DNA of 64,000 nt from Oscheius tipulae (Eukaryota; Nematoda; Chromadorea; Rhabditida; Rhabditidae), in assembly GCA_037178975.1 (NCBI GenBank), contig JASJZH010000001.1:2170001-2234000 (forward strand), read 5' to 3'. Below the pieces are notes generated by a model that saw nothing but the letters and a program-made list of their open reading frames with translations, was not told the DNA's origin and did not search any database. Below, piece after piece: positions 38,801-49,150 of this stretch; the first letter of the stretch is position 1, and the number at the start of each line of letters is the position of its first letter. The position numbers and the translations under genes were made by a program.

Positions 38801-40119
38801 GGAACTGTGGAGAAGAGCGTCTCTATCCAGTCAACATCCGATCCGTCCACGGCGTTCGAATCACTTTCCTGTCCTTCGGAATCGGCCAGTCGACCAGCTA
38901 CTTCCTCCTCGACCATGGTCAGAATTGTGTCTATGCAGTCCCACATCTGGTTTTCAAAGGCGAGACCGCGGTCGGACTGGTCCGGAAGCCAGGGGAGGAT
39001 CTCAAGGAAGAAGTCGATCATGTGGAGGTAGCGGTCGGTGTCTTCCTGAATTTTCCAAGTCAGTCACTGTCTGGGTCTCTGTCTCTATGTCTCTTTGTCT
39101 TGCAAAACTCACAGTAGCACCATCCTTCAGAGTGTCCATATATCCCTTGACCAGTAGATTTGTGAACTCATCCGTCTCTGCGAGCAGCTCTCTCCCAGCA
39201 AAGTAGTACTCGATGGCTGTTCCATGTATTCCGACTGCGTAATTGTAGACTTCGTCCTTCTCCCGGATGTACCGCTTCATATAGGCCAGAGAAACTTGGA
39301 CAATGTTCTGCGTGACAGTGAGATCGAACGGGATGTCCTTCCAGTCCTGGACGACCAAGGTCATGACGGCCTTGCATCGGTTCATGAAGTCCTCATTCCT
39401 GAAACTACTGTAGCAGGTGGGGGGAAAGACAGAGACAGTGACAGTGATTCAGAACTCACGTTTCGGGTAGATCTCCTTCTCCAGCCAGAAACCTTGCCGA
39501 TGCAGATACCAAGCCCTGGTCGAAACAGTAGTTGAGCAGATTCGAGATGATCCCCTTCTCCATCATATGCAGTCGATTTTTCCGCTTGAGATCTCTCTGA
39601 AAACAATGTATTCGAACATCCACTGAAGGGCAAAAACTGGAGCAACATCCTGTCGTCTGCCGAAGTCGTCGTCGAATGGCATCACTTGCTCCTGACCTCT
39701 CTCTCTACCCAAAGACTACCCAAAAACCACTCGACTCACCCTTCTCTCATTATCCCCATCCTCATTCCTTTCCAGCCCATCCAGCTGCTTCTTTTCCTCC
39801 TCCGACAGTTCAAAAACACTGGGATCCAATGGTTCGTCCTTACAGAGACTCTCTACCAGTAGTTCCCAGTGTTCCAGTGACAGTGAATCCACATGGAATG
39901 TGGCTAGTCTGGTCAAAATCCTGTTGTAAGCTGTGTAGATCTGTGGTAGCTCTCGTCTCGAGACTAAAAGGGAGGGTATAACTGCACGGAAAATTACTTA
40001 CATTTAAAGTTGCCCGACAGAATGGCAATGTCCCGTAGAATTGACTGAATGTCCAAGTAGGACTGGGTAGAAGCTGATCGGATTGTCGAAAGTACTAGTG
40101 GATTCTCCTCGGTTATCAT
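23822..40119 (-). CDS. ubr4: Giant E3 ubiquitin ligase UBR4 (p600/Pushover)
   Basis: Some 27-30 exons span 16.3 kb; I estimate about 4,200-4,300 aa, shorter than the roughly 5,200 aa of vertebrates. UBR4 is an N-degron-pathway ligase. The proposed start is MITEENPLVLSTI at 40119; more N-terminal exons cannot be excluded. The UBR box spans the exon near 35280-35400 (YNCYTCNFVG, CCSVCAINCHRGHDIAF) and the next exon (GSFFCDCGAKKC, near 34680-34730). A zinc ribbon at about 28850-29010 has CPRCSSVVPPNPGVCENCG and KDPFLCQHCGFCKYAR. Near 26500-26800 lie DFLQGRMTGNPYRSSD and GPLMRDIKNKIC. The C-terminal hemi-RING (about 24600-24850) has SACCICREPI and VHIDCHMTAVR. All are in vertebrate order. Introns carry CTGTCTCT tracts, tRNA-like sequences and small palindromes. 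Exon borders were not all fixed. Confidence 0.95.
24358..24404. repeat. (CACTGT/CACTAT)n microsatellite in a UBR4 intron
   Basis: A tandem of TCACTATCACTATCACTGTCAC units, hexamer based. Similar short ACTGTC runs recur near 31565, 32940 and 39430. Confidence 0.85.
25021..25074. repeat. Short dispersed palindrome, TTTGCAAAG type
   Basis: Halves GATGTTTTGCAAAGCTGTA and CTACAACTTTGCAAAACATC are near-perfect inverted copies separated by about 14 nt, inside a 345-nt UBR4 intron. Confidence 0.75.
25150..25219 (+). repeat. tRNA-like sequence in a UBR4 intron (antisense to host)
   Basis: It contains TTTAGCGCGAAATCTGTAAT, the stem-like ATCAGAGG and a good B box CTCGTTCGAATCC. The 5' half is badly degraded. 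Confidence 0.4.
27371..27430 (+). repeat. tRNA-like sequence in a UBR4 intron (antisense to host)
   Basis: The A-box-like CGTGGCCTAGTGGCTAGCAC is clear; the B box is weakened to TCGTTCAACTCC. Anticodon-arm pairing is not convincing. Confidence 0.55.
29281..29348 (-). repeat. tRNA-like sequence in a UBR4 intron (sense to host)
   Basis: On the minus strand it reads ACTTGGCCTAGTGGCTAGTG, then CGCTTGTCTATTGAGCAGAG, then the B box GGGTTCGATCCC. Both Pol III boxes are near consensus, but the 5' and 3' ends do not form a 7-bp acceptor stem. Confidence 0.6.
36265..36390. repeat. Degenerate CTGTCTCT tract in a UBR4 intron
   Basis: About 125 nt of CTCTGTCTCTGTG-type text. Other UBR4 introns carry the same motif in this orientation (32281-32342, 33641-33730) or the reverse (30915-30990, 37180-37262). 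Confidence 0.85.
38177..38228. repeat. Short dispersed palindrome, diverged copy
   Basis: TGATGTTCTGTAAAGCTGTA and CACAACTGTGCAGAACAACG are imperfect inverted halves, related to the 25021 copy, inside a 390-nt UBR4 intron. Confidence 0.5.
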
Positions 40120-40782
40120 AGTTGGGTTGGTTTATTGACTCATGGAATTTATTTCTGGAAGATTACATACTTTCGGGGGAATATACAGAGAGTTAACAAA
40201 AAATAATCGATCTGCGCCGTAAAATCTGAGTCTCTAGAGCCCGAAATAGCGACTCAGCTTTTACAGCATAAAGAATTCTCTATAGTTACACCATCCCTAA
40301 CCTCAAGAACGGGCCCAAGCAAGAGTTGCGGTTCTTGCAGAATAGCGTGGTCGGCTGGAGCGCCGAGTTCAAATCTAAACGAGTCAGGTTCGATTCTCGT
40401 TGGTAACAAAACTTTTGCATTCATATAAAGCGCTTAGTAACACGTTTTAGGAGCTTTCTAGTCTATTAGTCTGGTCAGAGATGAGACTTTTCGCTATAAA
40501 TTGGACTCACAAACTTCTACACACCGAAAATTATGATTAGCCGAAGATGCTTTAAGAGCAGGTCATATATTAGACAGGATAAAAAGTCTAGAACCACATA
40601 AACAAAAAAACGGTGAAGACCTATGGAGAAATATTGCTCAAAAGCACCATATTAGTTTCCAAATATGGACTACGGTAGTTGCTCCCACGTACCCTGGCTC
40701 CTTGTCAACATTTCAACTCTAACGGCTTCTATTTTTGAATGCAAAGAGCATGCTGAAAAAGTAAATTTATTGAAAATGATAA
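40120..40782. other. Intergenic region between XPNPEP3 and UBR4
   Basis: About 660 nt, AT-rich, with no gene apart from a tRNA-like sequence at 40342-40403. It should contain the UBR4 promoter or, if the two genes are co-transcribed, a long intercistronic spacer. Confidence 0.4.
40342..40403 (+). repeat. tRNA-like sequence, intergenic
   Basis: AGCGTGGTCGGCTGGAGCGC resembles an A box and D arm, and CAGGTTCGATTCTCGTTGG a B box and 3' end. The anticodon arm is not paired. It has no 5' acceptor partner. Confidence 0.5.
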
Positions 40783-43700
40783 CTACATAGGATTCATGAG
40801 ATATTCAACTTCCTGGGCAGTTCGAGGGACGGCGTCTGTGAGGACCTCGATTCCGCCGTCTGGTCGCGTTACAACATCGTCTTCTATCCGGAAGCCGATG
40901 CCGCGGAACTCCTTGGCGAAGGATGAGTCATGAGGAATATAGACTCCTGAAAATTATTACGTTTTTCGGAGGCGAACAGTGATTTCTACCTAATTTGTCA
41001 GGTCATCTGTACCAGTTCCTGTTAGTCATTTCACTGTGTAACTGTGACCTGTCTATCAGTGAATCCATGTCTGTTGTCCATAAAACTAATAGTCTCATTT
41101 CCTCTGTGTCTGTCTCATGACCTGTTTGTCTTTTTATCACTGCTTTAATTCTTGGCATCCAGTCACTCTGTCTGTCTTGTTTGCAGTCCATGACTGTCAA
41201 TTGGCCATAGGACTGTCTGTCACTTCGTCCCCTGTCCCATGAATCTGTAAACTGTTCAGTCTATATCTCTGTTTACAGCGCTGTACCATGTCCTCCTCAT
41301 TCAGTCTATGCTGTTACATTCCATTTTCTCGTCTTCTCTAATCTTCCTGTCTAGAAGTCTATGTCACAATCAGTCCAGAGGACTCTTACCGTCACTGTAC
41401 TCTTTAGATTACTGATATAACTACACACCAACATTCTACTGGTTCGTGCTTAGATCTTTTGCTACAGTGACAGTATCTCTGCCCTTTCACTCTGTCTGAT
41501 TTACTGCTCTTATCCGCATAGCAAACGTCTCTATCACGTCAGTTTCGGTCATTCTGTCACAGGTCTACAAAGAGACAAAATACCAACGGCTAACCTGGTT
41601 CAATAGTGAAGGCTACTCCGGGCGGCAGATTGAGGTCTCTGGAGACTGAGGCACAGTCGTGAACGTCCATGCCCAAATAGTGACTGACATGGTGTGGGCA
41701 TAACTTCTCGGCCATCTGAATCAACTTGTTTCATAAGGGCATAATATCCAACTACCCCAATTTTCTCGCTATCTGAAGCCGACTTGGGAATGACGCCGGC
41801 CTCGGTCATGCAGACGGCCAGGAGATCAATCATTTGGCGATAAATGGCACTGAGACGGAGCTGGAAATTATCTATTTTAACTTGTCCGCCTGTCTGAAGA
41901 CGATTGCAGACCCTAAGTGTTTGGACGTAAGTGACCAGGGTTCAATCCCTCACGAGGTCTTATTTTTTCTGAAAAGTACCATTTTCTAGAGTTTTTTTTA
42001 ACACTTGAACTCGGCTTAAGCGGTAAGTGAGCGGGCTGAGATCTAGAAGATCTTGGTTCGATCCCCGGACACAAAAATATGGGGTTTTCAGCATAGCTTA
42101 GGCGGCAAAAAGTCGGACTTTGAACCAGACGACTCCCAAATGAGCGATGGGCAAAGTTCCGGTGAAAAATGAGATAAAGAGCCTACATTTTCGGTAGAAT
42201 TAGCGAAATCGAGCAGCTGGACATGGGCTATTCGAAGATGCTCGTAGACGTTCCGCTGCACCGGCGTCCATTCGCCGGAAATCGGCCAACAGCGCGTAAT
42301 GTCTGAGACGTAGCCATTGAGATCACAGCCGGCGTCGACGAGAAGACACTCGCCCATCTCCATTGACCGATTGGCGTCAAGGTAATGGATCGTGTTGGCG
42401 CGGTTTCCGGCAGCTACGACCGGCGGATAGGCCAGACATTCTGCTCCGCGACGACGAGCCTCGAATTCCAGGAGGCCGACGACGGCATTCTCAGAGACAT
42501 AGCCTCGACTGTTGGCCATGGCCGAGTTCATCATCTAGAGGACAGTAATTGTATTTGTTCGAAAGACTACAGTAACCCATTTGAATCCGTGGAAAAACCC
42601 ATGTTTGTATCAAAGTGAAACAGTCCTTTAAAGTGAGCGTATTACGATTTTTTAAATTTGAATTTAGTGTACAGAATTACAAAAAAAATAGTTTTAGGGT
42701 CAACTACTGATGCAAAAAATTTTATGAAGGTGTTTCCGAGTGTTTCAAAGACAGACAAAGGTTGACATCGCCGGGAATCGAACCCAACCCTTTTGTTTTG
42801 TAGTCGGAGCGCTACCCGACTGAGCCACTCTTACTTTAACAAAAAGTTGGCTGTTTGCGTGCTAAAAAGAAGCAAAAGGGTCCTGCCACGAAAAACAATT
42901 GGATTACGGTAGTGAAACAACAATAAAAAAAAGCTACGAACCTGTGCCCCGATGCCACAAACGTCTCTCATAGCTTCGACTTCTGCTGTCGACTTGACCA
43001 CACGAAGTTTTTCTATCTAAAGGGGTCATGCAATACGGGAGAAGTCGACAACTTACATACTCTACAACGTTGTGAACGGAGGCGAACTCGGAGCGCATTG
43101 GATGGATCTCCGTGTTCTTCCAGCGAACATCCTGGAAGAAGAAGTTGCTCTGCGGGGAGGCCATTTTCGAGAGAATCTGGAAAAACGAATGGTATGGAAT
43201 TGCTTGACATCTACTTGCTCAAAATCTCATTTCCAAAACTCTGGTCGCCGCCACTGTATTTCCATATCTGGAGGCAAAATTGGCCACGAAAGTCGTAGTG
43301 ACAATGTTTTCTATCTACCGATGGCTACAAAAGATAATTTGCATCAATGAATGGTTTTTCAAAGAAAAAAACTACTTCTACCTGCTGAAGTTCCTTCGGC
43401 GACAGCAGCTCGTCGAAACCGGCCGTTTTCTCCAACTCCTCATCCTTCGGAAGGGGTCCCTCCCAGAGCTGCTGATATTCCGAGCGGTGCTCCATGAACA
43501 GAATTCGCCTCGTCCGTCCGCCGGCCGTCTTGTGAACAAGATACGAGCATCCTGGGACCCGAACACCTGTCAGGTATCTGAATTTTCAGGCGATATCCGT
43601 TAAGAAGAGCAAGACTCACGTGAAGTGACTGCACTGACGAAACGCATGAGGGACATCGGGAGCTGTGAAAGACGTCTCAGCACCTCGGATCAAGACCACG

Positions 43701-43870
43701 TATTCTTTGTCTAAACTTGGCTCAGAACTGTCGACAAAAATAGGAAACTTACTGGGAAAAGACTTGGCTAGAAGTTGGTCGAGACGACTTCGGCGTTCAG
43801 CATACTCTGTCGGCAGAATCCGGGACGGGATCAGACCGCCGCCGCTGAGACGCCGAATCTGGCGGAACAT
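40783..43870 (-). CDS. xpnpep3: Xaa-Pro aminopeptidase 3 (mitochondrial M24B peptidase)
   Basis: Eight exons: 43620-43870, 43382-43577, 43057-43176, 42942-43016, 42187-42534, 41756-41860, 41595-41715, 40783-40946; 459 aa. It removes an N-terminal residue preceding proline and, as yeast Icp55, trims mitochondrial proteins. The N-terminus MFRQIRRLSGGG is basic with no acids, a plausible mitochondrial presequence. The AMP-N domain has CSHFTYLTGVRVPGC across the first intron. The pita-bread catalytic domain shows the metal ligands: the two Asp in LLVDAGCDLNGYVSDITR, His in HHVSHYLGMDVHD, Glu in FTIEPGVYIP and Glu in GFRIEDDVV. The acceptor gttttcag is 2 nt before the ATG. AATAAA lies 12 nt after the stop. 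Introns hold at least three tRNA-like sequences. Confidence 0.93.
41895..41958 (+). repeat. tRNA-like sequence, degenerate
   Basis: Only the 3' half is clear: GACCAGGGTTCAATCCCT. Upstream text (GATTGCAGACCCTAAGTG) resembles a D arm only weakly. It lies in an XPNPEP3 intron, antisense. Confidence 0.35.
42005..42070 (+). repeat. tRNA-like sequence in the same XPNPEP3 intron
   Basis: ACTCGGCTTAAGCGGTAAGT is A-box-like; TCTTGGTTCGATCCCCGG is a consensus B box with flanking stem. A perfect palindrome AGATCTAGAAGATCT sits where the anticodon/variable arm would be. Confidence 0.5.
42768..42833 (-). repeat. tRNA-like sequence, tRNA-Arg(ACG)-like family
   Basis: Minus strand: AGTGGCTCAGTCGGGTAGCG, CTCCGACTACAAAACAAAAG, then GGGTTCGATTCCCGGCG. 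Both Pol III boxes are near consensus. It shares the core with the copies at 296-361 and 53946-54015 and lies in an XPNPEP3 intron, in the sense of the gene. Confidence 0.65.
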
Positions 43871-44914
43871 CTCTGAAAACATTTATTTGGTGGCCATATT
43901 CTTAGTATGTTTGGAGAGAAGACCGTAATATGTTGCATTAGGCTCAGTGTCATGAACCTCGTGAACAGCAGCAGTAGCAAACAATAACGTCACCTCAGCT
44001 CGTTTTTTTGAGCCATTGTTTAGTTTGAATTTTTTGCTAAGACGAATACTACCAATTTACCTGTCCCGCCCGCTCTATAGAAAACTGTCACATGCGCGAC
44101 TTTTCCACGAAACACGCATCGTATCCTTGTCAGTGTCACTCAAGAACCTGGTGAACAGTAATGAAATGCGCCGAACAACAAACAGCGAAACTCAATTCGG
44201 TAACGTAGTAAGAACCACAAAGTATCTCATCCTATCTTACTGTTGGGATATCGTAGACAATAACAGGAAAAGCGAGTAACAATGTTAACGTAGCTTGTTT
44301 TTGTAACGCGTAGAAAATCGCGCAAAGTCTTTCACAACCAAACATAAAGTGAATGTGGTCATTTTGCCCAGTAACGTACGTTGATGCGAATATGGTCTGT
44401 TCGAAAATAACAGCATTTTTCAAATCGCCGCGGCCGAAAACGCGCGATGTTTTCAAATTTTTGAGAAATGTTTTTCGGATTCCTCAGATGTTCCACTCCT
44501 CTTCTTGCCACTTTTACGTTCTACGTGTAGAACCTTGTAGTCTGCATCGTTTACATGCAAGAAAACTTCGAAATCTGATAGCGAAAGCAGCAAAAAAAAT
44601 GGAGAAAACAAAAATGCAGAATTTTAAAGAAGTTTAAAGTTTGAAAATGCTCAAAAAGGCGCGGCCGATTGGAAAAATGCTATATTATTTTTGAACAAAC
44701 TATAAATAATGTCTGAACACGCATCTTTTTCGTCGTTTTTGTTGCTTGGTTTGAGGAATCACGGGCTATCTACCGCAGAAACATGCAAAAACTTCGATAA
44801 GAAAGCTTGATGAAACGTATCATAAACAAGAAGACAAAATCTAACCCAAAAAACAATGACTTTATGCACTGAAAACAAGCTAATAACAAAGATCTATGGT
44901 TCTGGCTCTTGAGC
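43871..44914. other. Intergenic region between the SDR gene and XPNPEP3
   Basis: About 1 kb without a gene. Two degenerate copies of ATGAACCTCGTGAACAGCAG-like text occur (43950-43975 and 44140-44165), suggesting an old duplication. The rest is AT-rich. Confidence 0.4.
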
Positions 44915-46730
44915 TCAGATTCTGAAAGACACTCCGCCGTTGACGATGAGATTCTCGCCCGTTACGTATCTGGAATTTGGTGTTTGCAAAAAAGGCGGGA
45001 AAACGTACTTCGCCCGGTCCGAGAGCAAAAATTCGACCAAGGAGGCGACATCCGACGGTCTACCGAGTCGTCCCAAAGGAATCATGGATTGTAGATTCTG
45101 CTTGATCTGTTCCTGCTGTTCATTCTTTGACAAATTGTCCCAAACGGCCCCGGAGCCGTCTCCTTCGACCTAGAAGTTTTTTTTATTGGTATTTGAACAA
45201 AAACAAACCATTCCAGTGCTGACGCCATTGACGCGGATCTTGTCCTTGGCCACATTCTGCGCCAGAGCTTTGACCATGCCGAGAATAGAAGTCGAGACGA
45301 CGGAATGCATTCCACCGTCAATTTGGGGCGCGTAACCGGCCGAGGAGGAGACCATGACAATGCTGGGATTTCTGGAGATTTTTGGGTTACTGGCGGTCGA
45401 TAGTAACAAATTATTTCAGATATGTTCATGTCACAATATTGGAGAGAAGAACAATTTTTGTAGGCAGTAATCGTCAAATAGACGGCTAGAACAAAAAGAA
45501 CGTGATTGGATTCATAGAAGCTTCTCGGGTGAAAGAAGATCCTTTGGCGTCAAAACAACGTTGAAAAACAGCAGAAATGAGTCTGTCGAGAGATACTTGG
45601 GTTTTCGACAAATGCTTTTTTTTTGTTATAAAAACGGTGAAATTACTTCCGCGGTGCACGAAAGACTTTGCCTAGTAGTCCCAGACTCTAATAAATTGCA
45701 AGTAATTATTTACTGTAACAGCTCCAAAATTTTTTTTAGAAACAACTCTGTTACGAAATACTTTAATTAGGTGGAAAAGTTTGTTTCTGACTACAGTATT
45801 TGCTTAGCTTCTGGGACAACTTGAAAACGGAGTCCGTGCTACATTTGAGGCCTCAATCTTGGTCTAATATCTGAACAGCCGTCTGCGACGACTTCGCCGT
45901 CCCAAAGTCTTGGCTTAGAATTGATAACAGGCGGCTTTGCCGCTTTCTCAGATGTTTCCTTTACAGCTGACCAGTCGCCTTGCCACTTGACATGTAATGA
46001 CTTGTCATGATGAGATTTTATGGATAGTAATCCGAGAAATCAATGAAAGAGACAAAAAAATGATAAATAGGCAAAAACGGTGACAACGATTTTTGGGAGG
46101 CAATTTGGCATACTGTAAAGCCACTTTGCGTAAACGGATTTTCGGCTTCGCACCTTGTGCACCCTTTTTTCTCAAGATTTTTTAAGGTTTTCCTCATTTT
46201 ACTTCTAACCTTATAGCAAAGCTTGCTCTTTCGTTTGCAAACGCCAAAAAAACCCAAACAGTCACGATAACTTTCGAAAACGTTCAAAAACCTACTCGGA
46301 CAGTTTCAACGTAGGTACGGCAGCCTGTACCACTCTGAAGGGAATCGTCAAGAAGTGCTCGAACATCTAAATCCGCCACCGTCAACAAGAGCAACAAGAC
46401 CAGACATACCGCTTCAAATTGTTGCGTCGAGGTGTCAAGAATATCTCCACGGAGACAATTCGATGGTGGTACCAAGATGAGCGAGTCCAGACCGCCAAAT
46501 TCCTTGACAACACGTTCCACGAGCTCTTTCCTGTTCGAATCTATGGCCAGATCGACGGCGACACCAGTGACCAGGGTCCCAACTTTGCGATTATCTTCGG
46601 CTATGGTTGCGACGGATCCCTTGCACGTGTCTACGGCTGCCACCTTGTGTCCGGCAAAGGCGAGCCTCCGGACAATGGCCTTTCCCAGCGCCGTCTTGCT
46701 ATTTGTGACTATGCTCACAGGCGGGGGCAT
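44915..46730 (-). CDS. Short-chain dehydrogenase/reductase-like protein with degenerate active site
   Basis: Five exons: 46410-46730, 46296-46366, 45209-45371, 45009-45169, 44915-44969; 256 aa, full SDR length. The fold is clear: an N-terminal Rossmann strand (PVSIVTNSKTALGKAIVRRL), SIVMVSSSAGYAPQ as strand 5, KIRVNGVSTGM after the active-site helix, RLGRPSDVASLVEFLLSD and the final VTGENLIVNGG, best like DHRS4-type SDRs. The glycine-rich cofactor loop TGxxxGIG is replaced by TNSKTALG, and the catalytic YxxxK reads HSVVS. So the classical reductase residues are absent, which suggests a pseudoenzyme. The acceptor tcctttag lies 2 nt before the ATG, and the gene follows lingerer by 152 nt. The 920-nt intron holds a dispersed repeat. 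Confidence 0.85.
45655..45805. repeat. Dispersed repeat R1, copy 1
   Basis: It shares CTAGTAGTCCCAGA near its start and TTTGTTTCTGACTACAGTA near its end with the copy at 52553-52916, in the same order but with a shorter middle. It lies in the large SDR intron. Confidence 0.55.
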
Positions 46731-46882
46731 AGCTAAAGGAAAAACTAAGAATTTCGAGATGATTTGAAGAGGAAAGTGAAGGCTAAACCTAGAGGTGAAA
46801 GTGGTAAAACAAGAAATTTACAACAATGTTTATATTTATAACATGGGAGCATAAAAGAATGAGAACATTCATCAAGACCGGT
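46731..46882 (-). other. Operon-like intercistronic spacer, lingerer to SDR
   Basis: Only 152 nt separate the lingerer stop from the SDR start on the same strand. The spacer is T-rich and ends with tttttcctttag 2 nt before the SDR start. No separate promoter motif is evident. The spacing is close to that of nematode operons. Confidence 0.45.
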
Positions 46883-49150
46883 TTACGAGTTCCAGTTGTA
46901 TTGTTTCTTGTTGGCCTGGCCCATGCTGTAGTGTCCGCCGCCATTGTGGTAGGGCTGCTGCTGCGGTTGCTGAGGCTTCACACCGGCCATCTTATCGTAC
47001 TGCTGCTTGCGCTCGTCCTCCTGTCCGACGCCGCCGCCGTAGATCTGACGTCCACCTCCGCTGCCAATGTTCGGCATCATGAAGTGGGCATACTGCTGTG
47101 GATTGTACTGCTGATGAAGCATGCTCATCTGCTGCGGCATGCCGAAAGGACTCGTTCCGAAGCCGGGAGGCGGCTGGACAGCAGAAGGCTGCTGGCTCTG
47201 ATCACGACTCGTCTGTGAGGGAAACTTCATCGTGTTGTCCAGCCCGTGACTATCCGAACGATGCTGCTGGCTCGTCAACGATTGATTGCTTGTCGATTGC
47301 GGGAACACGCCGGTACCCATCAGATTAGCCATGTCCATGCCGGGCATCGCGAATGGATACTGCAGCAGAGCGTTGTAGGCCTCATCCGGTCGAATGTTCG
47401 GCGTCACAGGACTGTACATGTTTGGCATGCTCATGTTGATGTAGGGATTGGCGTAAGAGGGGAACTGCATCTGCGAGGAGAACATTTGCTGCTGTTGCGG
47501 CTGATGCTGCTGCTGCTGTTGATGAGTCTGCGTCTGAGCTGGCATGTGTTGTCCCAACGGCTTTGACAGCGGCTGACTCCGGCTATCCATGACACTCGCG
47601 GGATTGAAGGCCACATTTGAAGCATCCGTGAATCCAAGCCTCGACTGGGCCAACTGACTGGGAGCTGGCGGTGAGCTCTGTCGGAGCGGATAGTCGCCAT
47701 TACCGAGAGAGGTTGCTGAGTGGATCTAAAATGAGTTTTACGGCAAAGAAGAGCAAAGTTTTACCTCCGACGCAGTCTTCAATGGAGCAACAGTCGCCGA
47801 CGAGTGTCTCGCGTTGGAGAAGAGCGACTCAGGGGCATGAGAGACAGGTTCAACAGGAGCTGGCGGAGCAACAACGGGCGAAACCTCCTCAAAACCAAAG
47901 TGGTAGTCGGCCAAATTTACAGGGTCTGAAGCGAATTCGACACCAGCTAAATGAGATAAATTAGAAAGACAACTTTGAAAAGACGAACGGAGTTGAGGAG
48001 AGGCTGTGTATTGCTGCTGTTGATGCGGCTTGACAGGCGAGACTTCGGCCGAGACGTCACCTCCGATTCCGAGTTGGTTTTTGAGCTGCGAGGTCCACGT
48101 AACGTTGGCCTGCAGCTGTGGGGAGGTAGCCTGCACATTGTGCGAGGCCGTAACCACATTGACCGGTTCCTCTTGGTTCACTGGCACCGTTTCTTCTTCT
48201 CGCTCCACTTGTGGATGGGCTACCGAAGGTTCACTTGAAATTTTTGGTATAAAACCTCAAAAATAGTAGAAACTCACGAAATGAAACTGTCTTGCTCCTT
48301 GGAAACAGATGTTGCAGCGACGGGAGTGGGCTCAGGAGTGACTGGACGAGGCGGCTGCTGCTCAACGACGGGAGCAGCTGGAGCCTGGGTCTGCTGAGAA
48401 GGCTGTGCTTTCTGCTGGTCGCGACGAGCCGCGGCAGCGGCCACAGCAGCAAAGGAGATCGGGGCGTTGGAGGATGTGGTGTTGTTGCTCGGCGGCTGAG
48501 CAGTCGAGGTAGAGCTCGTCGAGCTGCTTGCCACGGCTGGAGCGGCGTTCTCGGAACGTTTAAACTCGAGTTGACCTCCCTTCTGAAAAATGCGGCTTTA
48601 GAAGAGGTAGAATAGAAAGGTTCACCCAGGCATCGGACTCTTCACTGACATCTGCAGGCTTGGCGGCAGCGCCAGTATCAGGCTGAGATCTTCCCGGCTG
48701 CTGAGGTCTACTTTGTCCTCTGCCTCCGCGGCTGGCGCCGCCTCCTCTTCCTCCACGCTGTTCAGTAGCAGGGCCTCCTCGAGTAGCAGACTGCGATCCA
48801 CCACGAGCTTCGCGCACAGCGGCACCGCCACCACGTGCTCCACGATCAGCCACAGCGGCTCCACGTCCACGCGACGGAAACTGTCCTCTGGTCGGCTTTC
48901 GTTCCTCCTCCTCCTTCTTCTTATCCTTCTTGTTCTTCTGCTCTGTCCACGACTCGACTTGAGATCCTTGGTCGAAGATATAATCAACTGCGGCTTCTAC
49001 ATTGTTGTCATTGTCGTAGAGAGCCAATTCTGCCTGCGATGGAGAGCAACGAGTCAACTCGATAACCTGAGGACAAAATTAGGGAAAATTGGATGTAACA
49101 CCAACTTTTTTGATGAGCTTTTGGATGGCTGCTGTGTCTGCGTCACCCAT
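46883..49150 (-). CDS. Lingerer/UBAP2-like RNA-binding protein
   Basis: Five exons: 49106-49150, 48626-49066, 48278-48582, 47765-48233, 46883-47725; 700 aa. Family members (Drosophila Lingerer, vertebrate UBAP2/UBAP2L) bind ubiquitin and RNA and help assemble stress granules. The N-terminal UBA domain spans residues 1-55 (IELTRCSPSQAELALYD, NVEAAVDYIFDQG). It is followed by a charged K/E run and an RGG-rich segment (RGGRGGGASRGGRGQ). The middle is Ser/Ala/Pro-rich; the conserved short lingerer block is probably around VEFASDPVNLADYHFGFEE. The C-terminus is Gln/Met/Pro-rich with a QQQQQHQPQQQQ run. The acceptor gattttcag is 7 nt before the ATG. It is the probable first gene of a pair with the SDR. 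Confidence 0.88.
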
